DNA of 38,008 bases from a virus. The DNA lies in the IMG/VR virus record IMGVR_UViG_3300042528_000525, positions 1 to 38,008 of that record; one strand, written 5' to 3'. Position numbers and translations under genes: made by a program. Below the pieces are notes generated by a model that saw only the letters and a program-made list of their open reading frames with translations, was not told the origin of the DNA and searched no databases. Of this stretch, positions 28,910 to 36,670 are shown piece by piece; position 1 is the first letter of the stretch; each line of letters starts with the position of its first letter.

Positions 28910-29225
28910 GCCTGAGTCCCGCAACGCCTTCGCCCTCCGCGCCGCCCAGGCGGCCAATGCCGTCCACGGCATCCCCGTCACTTTCCGCAGCCAGGAGATG
29001 CGCGTCTGCTTGGCGCCCATAGCCATCGGCCTCGATCTCGAAACCGGCGGCCTCCGCCAGGGCGGCGAATTCAAGTGCCGCTTCCTCGCCAGCACCCTCG
29101 ACTCCGCCCCCCGCCGCGGCGAGCCCGTCCTCTACAACGGCCGCACCTATTTCATCTCCCAAGTCAGCGAGTCCCACGCCCCCGGCGAATTCCTCGCCAC
29201 CCTGTCACCGGGAGGTGCAGCGTGA
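28905..29225 (+). CDS. Head-tail joining protein
   Basis: 106 residues from the GTG at 28905. SPESRNAFALRAAQAANAVH (helix), PVTFRSQEMRVCLAPI, GGEFKCRFLASTLDSAPRRG, EPVLYNGRTYFISQVSES. A small beta-barrel after one helix, with the R-G-VLYNGRTYFISQV segment common in head-closure proteins of the FII/gp16 type. It precedes the tail-completion protein (GTGA overlap). Confidence 0.65.
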   Translation: MSPESRNAFALRAAQAANAVHGIPVTFRSQEMRVCLAPIAIGLDLETGGLRQGGEFKCRFLASTLDSAPRRGEPVLYNGRTYFISQVSESHAPGEFLATLSPGGAA

Positions 29226-29629
29226 ACATCCCCGTCGAGACCTCCCTCGCCGCGTGGCTCCGCAGCCAGCCCGCCTTTGACGGCATCCCCGTCCACACCG
29301 GCCAATCAGCCGACACGATCCCGCAGGACCAAAGCGTTCTCCTCGCCGGGTGCGAATCCACAGAAGCCGTGGCGCGTGGATTCTACAAGGCGACCGCGAG
29401 CATCGTGCTGGTCACCCCCGCCGTCCTCGAGAACTCCCTCGAAGCCCACACCGCCCTCGCCGAATCCCTCCGCGCCTCCCTCCTCGCCGCGACCGATTTG
29501 GCCGACGCCTTCGCGCCCGATCTGACCCTCGCCGGAGCCGACCTCCGCTCGGTCGATGACACGCAGAGCGATGGCCGCTGGCTCACCACAGCCGCTCTGA
29601 CCCTCGCCTTCACAGCCTCCGGCATTTGA
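29222..29629 (+). CDS. Tail completion/terminator-like protein
   Basis: 135 residues, starting with GTG in a GTGA overlap. IPVETSLAAWLRSQPAFDGI, helix-strand mixture and the C-terminal DDTQSDGRWLTTAALTLAFT resemble the alpha/beta tail-terminator fold (lambda U/Z-type), where the last strand is the one before the stop. Its TGA is the TGA of a TTTGACAC copy at 29625-29632. Family not confirmed. Confidence 0.6.
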   Translation: MNIPVETSLAAWLRSQPAFDGIPVHTGQSADTIPQDQSVLLAGCESTEAVARGFYKATASIVLVTPAVLENSLEAHTALAESLRASLLAATDLADAFAPDLTLAGADLRSVDDTQSDGRWLTTAALTLAFTASGI

Positions 29630-29632
29630 CAC
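29625..29632 (+). promoter_or_regulatory. TTTGACAC at stop codon, no hairpin
   Basis: The motif includes the upstream stop codon. No inverted repeat follows; instead there is a C/A-rich leader of about 45 bases to the tail tube ATG. TTTGACAG at 27453-27460 before the capsid gene has the same layout. Confidence 0.4.
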
Positions 29633-29681
29633 GCGCCCCCTCTCCGAAACCCGAAACCACCAACCCAACTCCACCACTACC

Positions 29682-30050
29682 ATGGCCGCCACACTCTATC
29701 GCTCATCCGCAGTCAGCTCCGCCGAATACGGCACGCCCGATGTCTCGGGCCTCATCGTCACCAGCTTCAGCGTCAACGAAACCGCATCGCTCTCAGAGGT
29801 CAAGGACGACCAGGGAAGTGTGGTTGCGGTGGCCATGTCCGAAGTCATTCAAGAAATCAGCATCGAAGGAATGCGCACTGGCAGCTTCTCCGCAAATGTC
29901 GGCAGCGCTTTGACCGTGACGATGCCCGCCTCGGTCACTCTGGGCGCGACAACCATCGTCACCGGTTTGACCACGAACTACGCCGCCGAGCAGTTTGAGA
30001 CCGTTTCGCTCACCGCGCGCTCCTACGAGACCGCGATGACCGCTTCCTAA
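29682..30050 (+). CDS. Major tail tube protein
   Basis: 122 residues. YRSSAVSSAEYGTPDVSGLI, VTSFSVNETASLSEVKDDQG, SVVAVAMSEVIQEISIEGMR and a beta-rich remainder (LTVTMPASVTLGATTIVTGL). It is small, nearly all beta and located after the tail terminator and before the chaperones, where the tube gene V lies in lambda. The pattern N-E-V-KD-QG-V is seen in short siphophage tube proteins. Followed by a strong hairpin that could set expression level. Confidence 0.75.
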   Translation: MAATLYRSSAVSSAEYGTPDVSGLIVTSFSVNETASLSEVKDDQGSVVAVAMSEVIQEISIEGMRTGSFSANVGSALTVTMPASVTLGATTIVTGLTTNYAAEQFETVSLTARSYETAMTAS

Positions 30051-30068
30051 GCCCAGCCCGCACCCAGC

Positions 30069-30099
30069 GCCCGGAGCGGAGTGATTCACCGCTCCGGGC
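30069..30099 (+). terminator. Strong hairpin after tail tube gene
   Basis: GCCCGGAGCGG (30069-30079) pairs with CCGCTCCGGGC (30089-30099), 9-base loop. No T tract, so it may stabilise the tail tube mRNA 3' end rather than terminate. Confidence 0.55.
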
Positions 30100-30112
30100 C
30101 TCCCTACGACAA

Positions 30113-30517
30113 ATGACGACAAAACCTCTCGCAGTTTTTTCAACCCGCGACCTCAAGCTCGCGACGATCTTGCTAACGCTCGGCTTCGAACCCGAAAACC
30201 CCGCCGCCCCCGCCACGCGCCTCCGCCGCGATTCCGGCGAAGAGTCGACCGTCTTCCATTTCCTCGCCAACCATCCCACCTCCGGCCAGCAGGCCAACCA
30301 GGTCATGGAGTGGTTCCGCGACGCCGACATTTTTTTGGAAAAAAACCCCGAGCATCCCGTCGCCTACATCCTCGCCGCCCTCCGCAACCGCGACACGCTC
30401 GTCAGCGTCGTCAAAGCCACCCCGCGCCAGCTCGTCTTCGAGCGGAACGGGAAAATCGTCTCGATCTCAGAAAACGCCACTGAAGCCGACAAGAAGCGGT
30501 TCGCAAAATTTCTATGA
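30113..30517 (+). CDS. Tail-region protein (DUF5659-like)
   Basis: 134 residues. PLAVFSTRDLKLATILLTLG with FEPENP opens like DUF5659 (STRDLxLAxxLLxxGF). HFLANHPTSGQQANQVMEWF and FERNGKIVSISENATEADKK follow. Position between tube and chaperone genes. ATGA overlap with the chaperone gene. Function unknown. Confidence 0.55.
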   Translation: MTTKPLAVFSTRDLKLATILLTLGFEPENPAAPATRLRRDSGEESTVFHFLANHPTSGQQANQVMEWFRDADIFLEKNPEHPVAYILAALRNRDTLVSVVKATPRQLVFERNGKIVSISENATEADKKRFAKFL

Positions 30518-30927
30518 AAAACAAAAACGACAAATCCACCACCCACGAAACACTCGAAACCGACGACGAAGTCCTCCGCGAGCAAGCCATGACCAGCGGC
30601 CCGCAGAAGCTCTCCCGCTGGGAACTCCGCCCCACCGCCGCGCTCGAAATCTCCTGGATGCAGCGCAACAAAATCCTCACCACCGACATGGACATCATGT
30701 GGCGCGCCTCGGGCTTCGGTTTTATCCACGGAGCGCCCAAGGCCACCGTCCGCGCCGTTGTGAATGACTTCGCCCGCTTCGCCTCCGCCGTCGATGATTG
30801 GATGGAAAAGCAATCTCCCTCCGCCCAAGAGATCGCCGACCTCCAAAGCCTCTGCCTCGAGCGCACGAACGAATACTTCGCCAGCTACAGCAGCCAGCCT
30901 GGCGCGAAGGATTCGTCGGGAAACTAA
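30514..30927 (+). CDS. Tail assembly chaperone, G-type product
   Basis: 137 residues. ETLETDDEVLREQAMTSGPQ, KLSRWELRPTAALEISWMQR, VVNDFARFASAVDDWMEKQS and a C-terminal NEYFASYSSQPGAKDSSGN. Position directly upstream of the frameshifted partner and the tape measure identifies it as the lambda G equivalent, which coats the tape measure during tail assembly. Its last two codons are GGA AAC of the slippery heptamer. Confidence 0.8.
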   Translation: MKNKNDKSTTHETLETDDEVLREQAMTSGPQKLSRWELRPTAALEISWMQRNKILTTDMDIMWRASGFGFIHGAPKATVRAVVNDFARFASAVDDWMEKQSPSAQEIADLQSLCLERTNEYFASYSSQPGAKDSSGN

Positions 30928-31148
30928 ACAGCCCCGGCTGGCTCGCGAGCTATGTCTACCGCATCGCCAAGATCACCGGCTGGGGCTTCCGCGAAATCCT
31001 CGAAGACCTCCCGTTCGCGGCAGGCCTTCAAATCCTCCACGCCGACGACTTCGCGCACGGGCGCAAACGAGTCTGGGGCCGCAACAACCGCGCCACCGAT
31101 TTTGACTCCCTCGCAGCCATAGAAGCCGCTTTCGAGAACCTGACCTGA
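30514..31148 (+). CDS. Tail assembly chaperone, -1 frameshift GT-type fusion
   Basis: Slippage at 30918-30924 (G GGA AAC) carries ribosomes from the frame of 30514 into the -1 frame just before the stop at 30925. This adds 74 residues: LNSPGWLASYVYRIAKITGW, FREILEDLPFAAGLQILHAD, WGRNNRATDFDSLAAIEAAF. The fusion is about 211 residues. The T part has no start of its own with a ribosome site; an ATG at 30798 exists only in overlap. GT proteins link the tape measure to the tube subunit. Confidence 0.8.
30918..30924 (+). promoter_or_regulatory. -1 programmed frameshift site GGGAAAC
   Basis: X XXY YYZ heptamer in the correct register for the zero frame (GGA AAC then TAA). It is the counterpart of lambda's G GGA AAG. 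Confidence 0.85.
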
Positions 31149-31149
31149 G

Positions 31150-31947
31150 ATGCCCAAATTCAAATTCGAAAACCTCAAGTTCGAGCAAATCATGAAAGAC
31201 TACGCGACGATTCGTGAAACCACGATCCCCGACGCTGTCCACTTGAATGCTCGGCTTTTGTGTGCCGAATTTGCCCGCCGCACTCAGGCTTTCGGGAAGG
31301 ATGAAAAGGTCGGCACGGAGCGCGTGCGGAAGGACATCTCCAACATCATCAAGCCGCCAGTCTACTTCTTGCAATTCCTCGGGAAAACTCAAAGCGAGCG
31401 TTTGAAAAAAAACCTCACCAAGAATTTCAACGCGAGGAATTGGCCGGGGCTAAAATCTACCTTGGCCGCTGTCGGCATGGGGTCTGAGGCATTCACGGTG
31501 GTAGATGGCGGAAACTTCTCTGCGATCCACCGCGAGAACCGGAATCCCAAGACCGGCCGCGCTTTCAAACGACCGAAGCAATTCTACCTCGCGGCCGATT
31601 CCACCACGCTCTTCAACTACATCAATGAGCGCCAGAAGATGGTCGGCTTTGCCAAAGCAGGATGGGCCGAGTGCGCGCTCCAGCTCAAGAAAGTCATCTC
31701 CCGCTCGCAGACCTACGATTTCGAGAAATGGGTGCTCCGCAACAAGCCAGGCACCGGAGCAGTCTTGGACAACACCAGCAACGCCGCAGCCCCAACGGTA
31801 ACGCTGAGGAACTCACTGCCGTGGGCAGACAGCGTCCTCCGGCTCACTGAGCAACTCAACGGCATGGCCTTCGTCGCGCAGAAAATGAAAAAGCAAATGG
31901 AGACGATTTTGAAAAAGAGAAAACTCAAACTCCAGGAGGCCGCGTAA
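31150..31947 (+). CDS. Tail protein ahead of tape measure, unknown
   Basis: 265 residues. KFKFENLKFEQIMKDYATIR, VHLNARLLCAEFARRTQAFG, FLGKTQSERLKKNLTKNFNA, GGNFSAIHRENRNPKTGRAF, FEKWVLRNKPGTGAVLDNTS and a basic C-terminal helix (MKKQMETILKKRKLKL). Basic, mixed alpha/beta. It could be a minor tail or HK97 gp10-type component placed late. No recognised domain. Codon use is less GC-rich than that of the chaperone genes. Confidence 0.6.
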   Translation: MPKFKFENLKFEQIMKDYATIRETTIPDAVHLNARLLCAEFARRTQAFGKDEKVGTERVRKDISNIIKPPVYFLQFLGKTQSERLKKNLTKNFNARNWPGLKSTLAAVGMGSEAFTVVDGGNFSAIHRENRNPKTGRAFKRPKQFYLAADSTTLFNYINERQKMVGFAKAGWAECALQLKKVISRSQTYDFEKWVLRNKPGTGAVLDNTSNAAAPTVTLRNSLPWADSVLRLTEQLNGMAFVAQKMKKQMETILKKRKLKLQEAA

Positions 31948-31950
31948 GCC

Positions 31951-34764
31951 ATGGCCGATGTCAGCGTAGAATTCGGAGCCAAGGATGTCGGGCTGCAAGA
32001 AAGCCTGAAGAAAATCCAAGGCGAGATGCAGACCCTCGAAGGGAAGGTCAAGAGTGGCGAACTCTCTTTCGAGGAATTGGAATCCACCATGAAGCGCCTC
32101 GGCCAAGTCGAGCGCCTCGAGAAGCAACTCCAAGCCATCGGAAATGAGTCCGCAGGCACCGGCAACAAAGTTGAAAATCTCGGCAAGGACATCCAAGACG
32201 CAGGAAACAAGAGCGAGAAAATGGGCGAGCAGAGCGGCATGGGATTTGGGAAGCTCGTTGCCGCCGTGGGCCTCGGCCAAATCGCCGCCAAAGCCTTCAC
32301 CGCCGTCCTCGATTCCGCATTCGCCGCCGTGCGTGGAACGATCCAAGGATTCACCGACGCCCTTGACCTCGGCGGCCGACTCTCCGACCTCTCCGCTTCC
32401 ACCGGCGAGACGGCGGGCAAGCTCCTCGTGCTCGAGCGCGCCTTCGACAACAGCGGCATCGGCGCGGACAAAGTCGGCTCATCGATCGCCAAGATGCAGA
32501 AGAACATCGAGGACGCCCGCGATGGCTCCGGCACGGCCGCGAATGCCTTCGCCATGATGGGCGTGAAGGTTGAGGAACTCGAAGGCAAGCTCCCCACCGA
32601 GCAACTCAAAATCCTCTCCTCCGGCATCCAATCCATTGACGACCCCACCCAGCGCGCTGCCGCCGCCATGGGAGTCTTTGGCAAGAGCGGAGCCGAACTC
32701 CTCCCGCTCCTCACCAATCTCGACGGAGAACTCTCCGACGCCCGCGACACCGTCGGCTCCATGGCCGAGATCATGGACCGCCGCTCCTCGGTCTTCGACG
32801 CCGTTTCCGACCGCTTCCAAACCATTTCACAAAAAGTCCGCGACTTCGCCGCCGGCATCCTCGACCGCGCCCTCCCCGCCATCGACGCCATCACCACAGC
32901 CCTCTCCCGCATCGACGCCGCCAAGATCGGCCAAGACCTCGCCAATTCCTTCCTCGGCGGGCAAAAAGCCATGTCGGGATTCCAAGCCGCCGTCGATGCT
33001 TTCAAGACCGGCCAAATCTCCGCCGGGCTTGGGTTGCTCTGGGAGAGCACAAAGCTGCAATCCATGCAGACCGGTAATGAAATTTATAAAAACCTCACGG
33101 CGGCTTTCAACACGGTTGCTTCCACGATTGCCAAGATATTCGGCCCCGGCAGTGGCACATTCACGCTGGTTGTCGATTCATTTGCCCTTATCGGAAAAGC
33201 CTCCGCGCAAAAACTTGCAGAGGGTATCCTAAACATTTTGCCGGACATAAACAACGGGCTTTTGAAAACCCTTGAGATCACGGCAATCGCTTTGCCAGGA
33301 CTGGTGGGACCTGTGTCTCTTGCAGCCAAGGCCGCCGATGTCGCGCTTGAAGCTCTGCGCGGGTCAATGGAAGGGATGAAAGAAGATGTCAAAGCCCAAA
33401 AAGAAGAGCTCACGACCAGTTACAACAATTTTGCCGCCAACGCCAAAAAGTCATTTTCTGAAATCCCCGAAGATTTCAAAACGAACTTGCAGAGTGTGCC
33501 TCCACTCTTCGATGGCATCACGGCACAGCAAAACAAAGTCGCCGAATTAGAAAAAGAAGTCGCTGCCAAGGTCGCCGAAACCAACACGGAGCGCGAAAAA
33601 ACAAACGAAAAGCTCGAAAAAGAAAAATCCCGCCGTGCGGAGATCGCCGCCCAAGCCGCTGCCAATGCCGATAAAGAACGCCAAAACTCTTTGCAACTCG
33701 TCACCCTGGAAACCGAAATCAACGAAGCCAAATCTGCGGGAAACGACGAAAGCGTCAAAGCCCTCGAAGCCGAAAAAAAACGCCTCGAGGACCAGAAAGA
33801 AATCGCCAAGCTCACAAAAGAATTCTTGCCGCTGGTGAATGGGAACGCCACTGCCGCCGCCCGCCTCGCCACCAATTTCGTGAACGCCAAAAACGCCGCC
33901 GCCGCCATCGGCGACCGCAGCGCCACCGTCACCGTCACGACCAAAGTGGACGACAGCCGCTGGAAAGACCTCCTCGCCGAACTGGCCCTCAATCGAGACC
34001 CGAAGACGATCGCCGTCGCGCTTGAGGTCACCGGGAAAAGCAATCTCCAAGACGCCCAGATCGCCCTCCAAAACATGGAGCGAGCCAACAAAAATTTTGA
34101 TGCGGTTTTTAAAGTCATTGGCGCACGCAGCATCGAAGAAGTCGCGGCCAACCTCAACGGCATCCCCACCGAATCGCAAAAGCAGCTCGCCCTGCAAATC
34201 ACCGGCGAGACCGACATCGACCGCGCCATTGGCAAGCTCGACACTTTCGCTGGCACAAAAAAAGCAAAAGCCCTTCTCGAGACCCAAGGCTTCGAAAAAA
34301 TGGAGGAACTTCAAAACGCCCTCAAAGGCGTCGTCGGCGAAAAACGCACAAAAGCCATCGTGCAAACCCTCGGCGTGGATGATGTGGAGGACGCCAAAGA
34401 TGCCATTGACTCTATCCTTCGTAACAACGGCAAAAAAACCAAAGTCACCGCGGAGGCAAACACCGCCCCAGCTCAAAACGCCATCGACTCGCTGGATGCG
34501 CGCAATGTCACGGTCAACGCCGCCGCCGATACAACATCCGCCAGTCAAGCCATAGACAACTTGGGTGGGCAAACCATCGAAGGCAACCTCGACGCCTCCG
34601 AATCCATCCAAGCCATCCGCAAGCAGCTGGAAAAAGAAGTCGACCTCGGGCTCAATGCCTCCGAGGGGAACAAAATCCTTGGGAACATCGAGGGCCTCCT
34701 CGGCGATTTGAAAACCGTCATGGAAACCCTCTCCCAAAAACTCCCCACCCCCGCCCTTGTATGA
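31951..34764 (+). CDS. Tape measure protein
   Basis: 937 residues, the longest gene. Coiled coil at residues 10-95 (LKKIQGEMQTLEGKVKSGEL), a glycine/alanine-rich hydrophobic stretch (GFGKLVAAVGLGQIAAKAFT) and the classic segment LGGRLSDLSASTGETAGKLL, FDNSGIGADKVGSSIAKMQK of siphophage tape measures. A further hydrophobic stretch (LEITAIALPGLVGPVSLA, about 435) and a long coiled coil (about 530-630) follow. The C-terminal 300 residues contain repeated beta-alpha units (AVALEVTGKSNLQDAQIALQ, LALQITGETDIDRAIGKLD, TKAIVQTLGVDDVEDAKDAI). Sets tail length and enters the membrane at infection. Confidence 0.92.
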   Translation: MADVSVEFGAKDVGLQESLKKIQGEMQTLEGKVKSGELSFEELESTMKRLGQVERLEKQLQAIGNESAGTGNKVENLGKDIQDAGNKSEKMGEQSGMGFGKLVAAVGLGQIAAKAFTAVLDSAFAAVRGTIQGFTDALDLGGRLSDLSASTGETAGKLLVLERAFDNSGIGADKVGSSIAKMQKNIEDARDGSGTAANAFAMMGVKVEELEGKLPTEQLKILSSGIQSIDDPTQRAAAAMGVFGKSGAELLPLLTNLDGELSDARDTVGSMAEIMDRRSSVFDAVSDRFQTISQKVRDFAAGILDRALPAIDAITTALSRIDAAKIGQDLANSFLGGQKAMSGFQAAVDAFKTGQISAGLGLLWESTKLQSMQTGNEIYKNLTAAFNTVASTIAKIFGPGSGTFTLVVDSFALIGKASAQKLAEGILNILPDINNGLLKTLEITAIALPGLVGPVSLAAKAADVALEALRGSMEGMKEDVKAQKEELTTSYNNFAANAKKSFSEIPEDFKTNLQSVPPLFDGITAQQNKVAELEKEVAAKVAETNTEREKTNEKLEKEKSRRAEIAAQAAANADKERQNSLQLVTLETEINEAKSAGNDESVKALEAEKKRLEDQKEIAKLTKEFLPLVNGNATAAARLATNFVNAKNAAAAIGDRSATVTVTTKVDDSRWKDLLAELALNRDPKTIAVALEVTGKSNLQDAQIALQNMERANKNFDAVFKVIGARSIEEVAANLNGIPTESQKQLALQITGETDIDRAIGKLDTFAGTKKAKALLETQGFEKMEELQNALKGVVGEKRTKAIVQTLGVDDVEDAKDAIDSILRNNGKKTKVTAEANTAPAQNAIDSLDARNVTVNAAADTTSASQAIDNLGGQTIEGNLDASESIQAIRKQLEKEVDLGLNASEGNKILGNIEGLLGDLKTVMETLSQKLPTPALV

Positions 34765-35342
34765 CGATCTACCGCGCCTCCGAAAACTGGATCCCCCAAG
34801 CCCGCAAAACCGTCCGCAAATTCGCCAGCGGGCTCCAAATCACCGAACAGGAATTCCTTTTTCCTGGAACGCCCATTGCCACGCCAAAAAACGAAGGCGA
34901 CGCATTTGAAGGCGGCTTCGTTTTCCCACAGCCCAGCATTTCCACCACGGACTCCAGCTTGTCGTCCTGCATTGTTAAATCCTACGGTATTTGGGCAACT
35001 GTTTCTGAAAAAATCGATTCGAAAATCCTAAAAACAGGGACTGCGACCACCACGCAAGGCACGACGCAGACCACGCAAGAATTCCAATACCTGGCCGCAC
35101 GCATTCAAACCAAAATCGCCTGGCCGACAAATGATATGGCGACCCCCGTCCCGCCCGACCCATCGCTGCTCGACGGCGCCAATTCAGATTATTTTTTGCC
35201 GATCACGCTGCCCACCGGCTCTGGATTTGCGCTGCAAAAGTCCTGGGTCCTCTCTCAATACGAAGTGCAGAATTATGGCCAAACCTCGGAAGTCACCTAC
35301 ACCTACGAGGTCCAAGCGCAATACTCCCGCACCATCACATGA
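34761..35342 (+). CDS. Tail tip protein, unknown
   Basis: 193 residues, ATGA overlap with the tape measure and with the next gene. TIYRASENWIPQARKTVRKF, GLQITEQEFLFPGTPIATPK, a Thr-rich stretch (TGTATTTQGTTQTTQEFQYL) and a C-terminal VQNYGQTSEVTYTYEVQAQY. Beta-rich; the position corresponds to lambda M/L tail tip genes. No domain recognised. Confidence 0.6.
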   Translation: MTIYRASENWIPQARKTVRKFASGLQITEQEFLFPGTPIATPKNEGDAFEGGFVFPQPSISTTDSSLSSCIVKSYGIWATVSEKIDSKILKTGTATTTQGTTQTTQEFQYLAARIQTKIAWPTNDMATPVPPDPSLLDGANSDYFLPITLPTGSGFALQKSWVLSQYEVQNYGQTSEVTYTYEVQAQYSRTIT

Positions 35343-35605
35343 TAAGCCTGCCAGTCGATTTTGAAAAATTAACCGGCAAAACGGATTCCCCCAACGGGTA
35401 TCCCTACCAGCTCAAGGCCGCCGACCTCCAAAAAAATTTCCTCTACGCCGCACTCGACGCACACGAATCCCTGCTCGAAAACAAAACCGGCCCCGGCGGC
35501 CACACGCAGCGCCGCCTTAAAATCCCCGCCGTGCCAGCCACCGGAAAATATGTCCTCGGCTCGGTGGACGGCGCCCTCTCTTGGATCGCCACGGAGGAAT
35601 GCTGA
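35339..35605 (+). CDS. Small tail tip protein
   Basis: 88 residues, ATGA-coupled. SLPVDFEKLTGKTDSPNGYP, LQKNFLYAALDAHESLLENK, TGPGGHTQRRLKIPAVPATG, KYVLGSVDGALSWIATEEC. Ends in a fibre-like LGSVDGALSWI segment common at the end of short tail proteins. Stop overlaps a micro-ORF start (TGATG). Confidence 0.55.
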   Translation: MISLPVDFEKLTGKTDSPNGYPYQLKAADLQKNFLYAALDAHESLLENKTGPGGHTQRRLKIPAVPATGKYVLGSVDGALSWIATEEC

Positions 35606-35682
35606 TGCAAAACCGGAAATCTGAGACCGGAAACCGGAAATCCCTCTCCGCCTTCCGCCTTCCCCTTTCCGCCTTCCTATGA
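35605..35682 (+). other. 25-codon bridging ORF made of short direct repeats
   Basis: ATG overlaps the upstream stop (TGATG) and the final TGA overlaps the ATG at 35679 (ATGA). The content is imperfect repeats of ACCGGAAATC and CTTTCCGCCTTCC. Probably non-functional as a peptide (MQNRKSETGNRK-type sequence) but open by necessity or by selection. Confidence 0.4.
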
Positions 35683-36344
35683 CCCTCGGCCGATCCAGCA
35701 CCGGAGCCATCAAGATCAAAACCGACTCCCCCGGCCTCCGCGCCGTCGAGTGCGGGTGTTGTGGGCCTTGCACTTGCGTTTTTTCTGACGGGAATATTGT
35801 TACAATCTCCGCTCTTGGCAAATCCAGCACCGTTACCATGGGTCAAACCTCACATGGGCCGGTTCCGTGTTATGGGGATATTTCAGAGCAGAGGGAAAAT
35901 CAGGTTTTTATCCGGTTCAAAACCAGATACACGTTCAGTGACGGAAGCACCGGATCGGAATGTGTGCCTGATAGCATTAGAGAAGATTACGAAGATTGGT
36001 TTTACCGCTACATTTGGAGATATTCAATCCAAGGGTGCATCTGTCGTATTGACTTTGAGGAAAACACAAACATTTCAGACGTATTCATAAATATGAATGG
36101 GGATCTATGCGACTCATCTGGGGAATTTCCGCCCGGTTGTTGCGTTTGTAGCACCGACACTTATATGTCTGGGTTAGCTAGCAATTACGAAACAGCAACC
36201 ATAACAAAACGCGGGTCCGTATCTTTTCCCATCACAGGATATGGAACATATAATATAACCATGCCATTTACTGAATTTCATTTCCCTTTTTGTAATCCTT
36301 ATACTGTTCAATCAAGCCCGACGATAACCGTTGTCTTATCTTAA
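35679..36344 (+). CDS. Cysteine-rich tail tip or receptor-binding protein
   Basis: 221 residues. A conserved-looking GC-rich start (TLGRSSTGAIKIKTDSPGLR, AVECGCCGPCTC) is followed from 35760 by an AT-rich region. That region encodes a Cys- and aromatic-rich, mostly beta protein (RFKTRYTFSDGSTGSECVPD, WFYRYIWRYSIQGCICRIDF, GEFPPGCCVCSTDTYMSG). At least 12 cysteines suggest disulfides or metal sites. The abrupt change of composition resembles the LamG gene at 2559 and suggests an exchanged receptor-binding part. Confidence 0.65.
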   Translation: MTLGRSSTGAIKIKTDSPGLRAVECGCCGPCTCVFSDGNIVTISALGKSSTVTMGQTSHGPVPCYGDISEQRENQVFIRFKTRYTFSDGSTGSECVPDSIREDYEDWFYRYIWRYSIQGCICRIDFEENTNISDVFINMNGDLCDSSGEFPPGCCVCSTDTYMSGLASNYETATITKRGSVSFPITGYGTYNITMPFTEFHFPFCNPYTVQSSPTITVVLS

Positions 36345-36347
36345 TAT

Positions 36348-36650
36348 ATGAGAAATCTAGAGGCGCACCGGATGGCGATTGAAAGCGTTCTTTCCGCTGG
36401 AGCAAAGTGGACGACCTCCGGCTTCGCGACCACCCCACCCGAAGCCCTCGCCACCCGCGAAGCCACCTGCCGCGCCTGTTCCGAATGGGACGCCACCGCG
36501 CTGAACGCCACCGGCCGCTGCCGCAAGTGCGGATGCTCGACCTGGGCAAAGCTCCGCATGGCCACCGAGCGCTGCCCACTCGGCAAATGGGAGGCCGTCT
36601 CTGTGTCCTCTGTGTCCTCTGTGGTCATTCCCTCCGAGCCGCTCCAGTAA
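36348..36650 (+). CDS. Zinc-ribbon protein before tail fibre
   Basis: 100 residues. PPEALATREATCRACSEWDA, ATGRCRKCGCSTWAKLRMAT, ERCPLGKWEAVS. Four or more cysteines in CxxC..CxxCxC..C order make a zinc ribbon of a type often found in phage tail regions. The C-terminus VSVSSVSSVVIP is encoded by the CTCTGTG repeat at 36599, an insertion that stayed in frame. ATG at 36348 or 36372 (MAIESV) possible. Confidence 0.65.
   Translation: MRNLEAHRMAIESVLSAGAKWTTSGFATTPPEALATREATCRACSEWDATALNATGRCRKCGCSTWAKLRMATERCPLGKWEAVSVSSVSSVVIPSEPLQ
36599..36626 (+). repeat. CTCTGTG repeat, copy B
   Basis: Two CTCTGTGTC units and one CTCTGTGGTC at the 3' end of the zinc-ribbon gene, followed by ATTCC. See copy A at 24131. 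Confidence 0.6.
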
Positions 36651-36670
36651 ACACTCGGAAGCCCGCTTGA

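Noticed and set aside
28757-28915. Open frame reading through the tRNA
   Set aside because: It consists of the hairpin and the tRNA read as protein, and it overlaps the GTG-started head gene.
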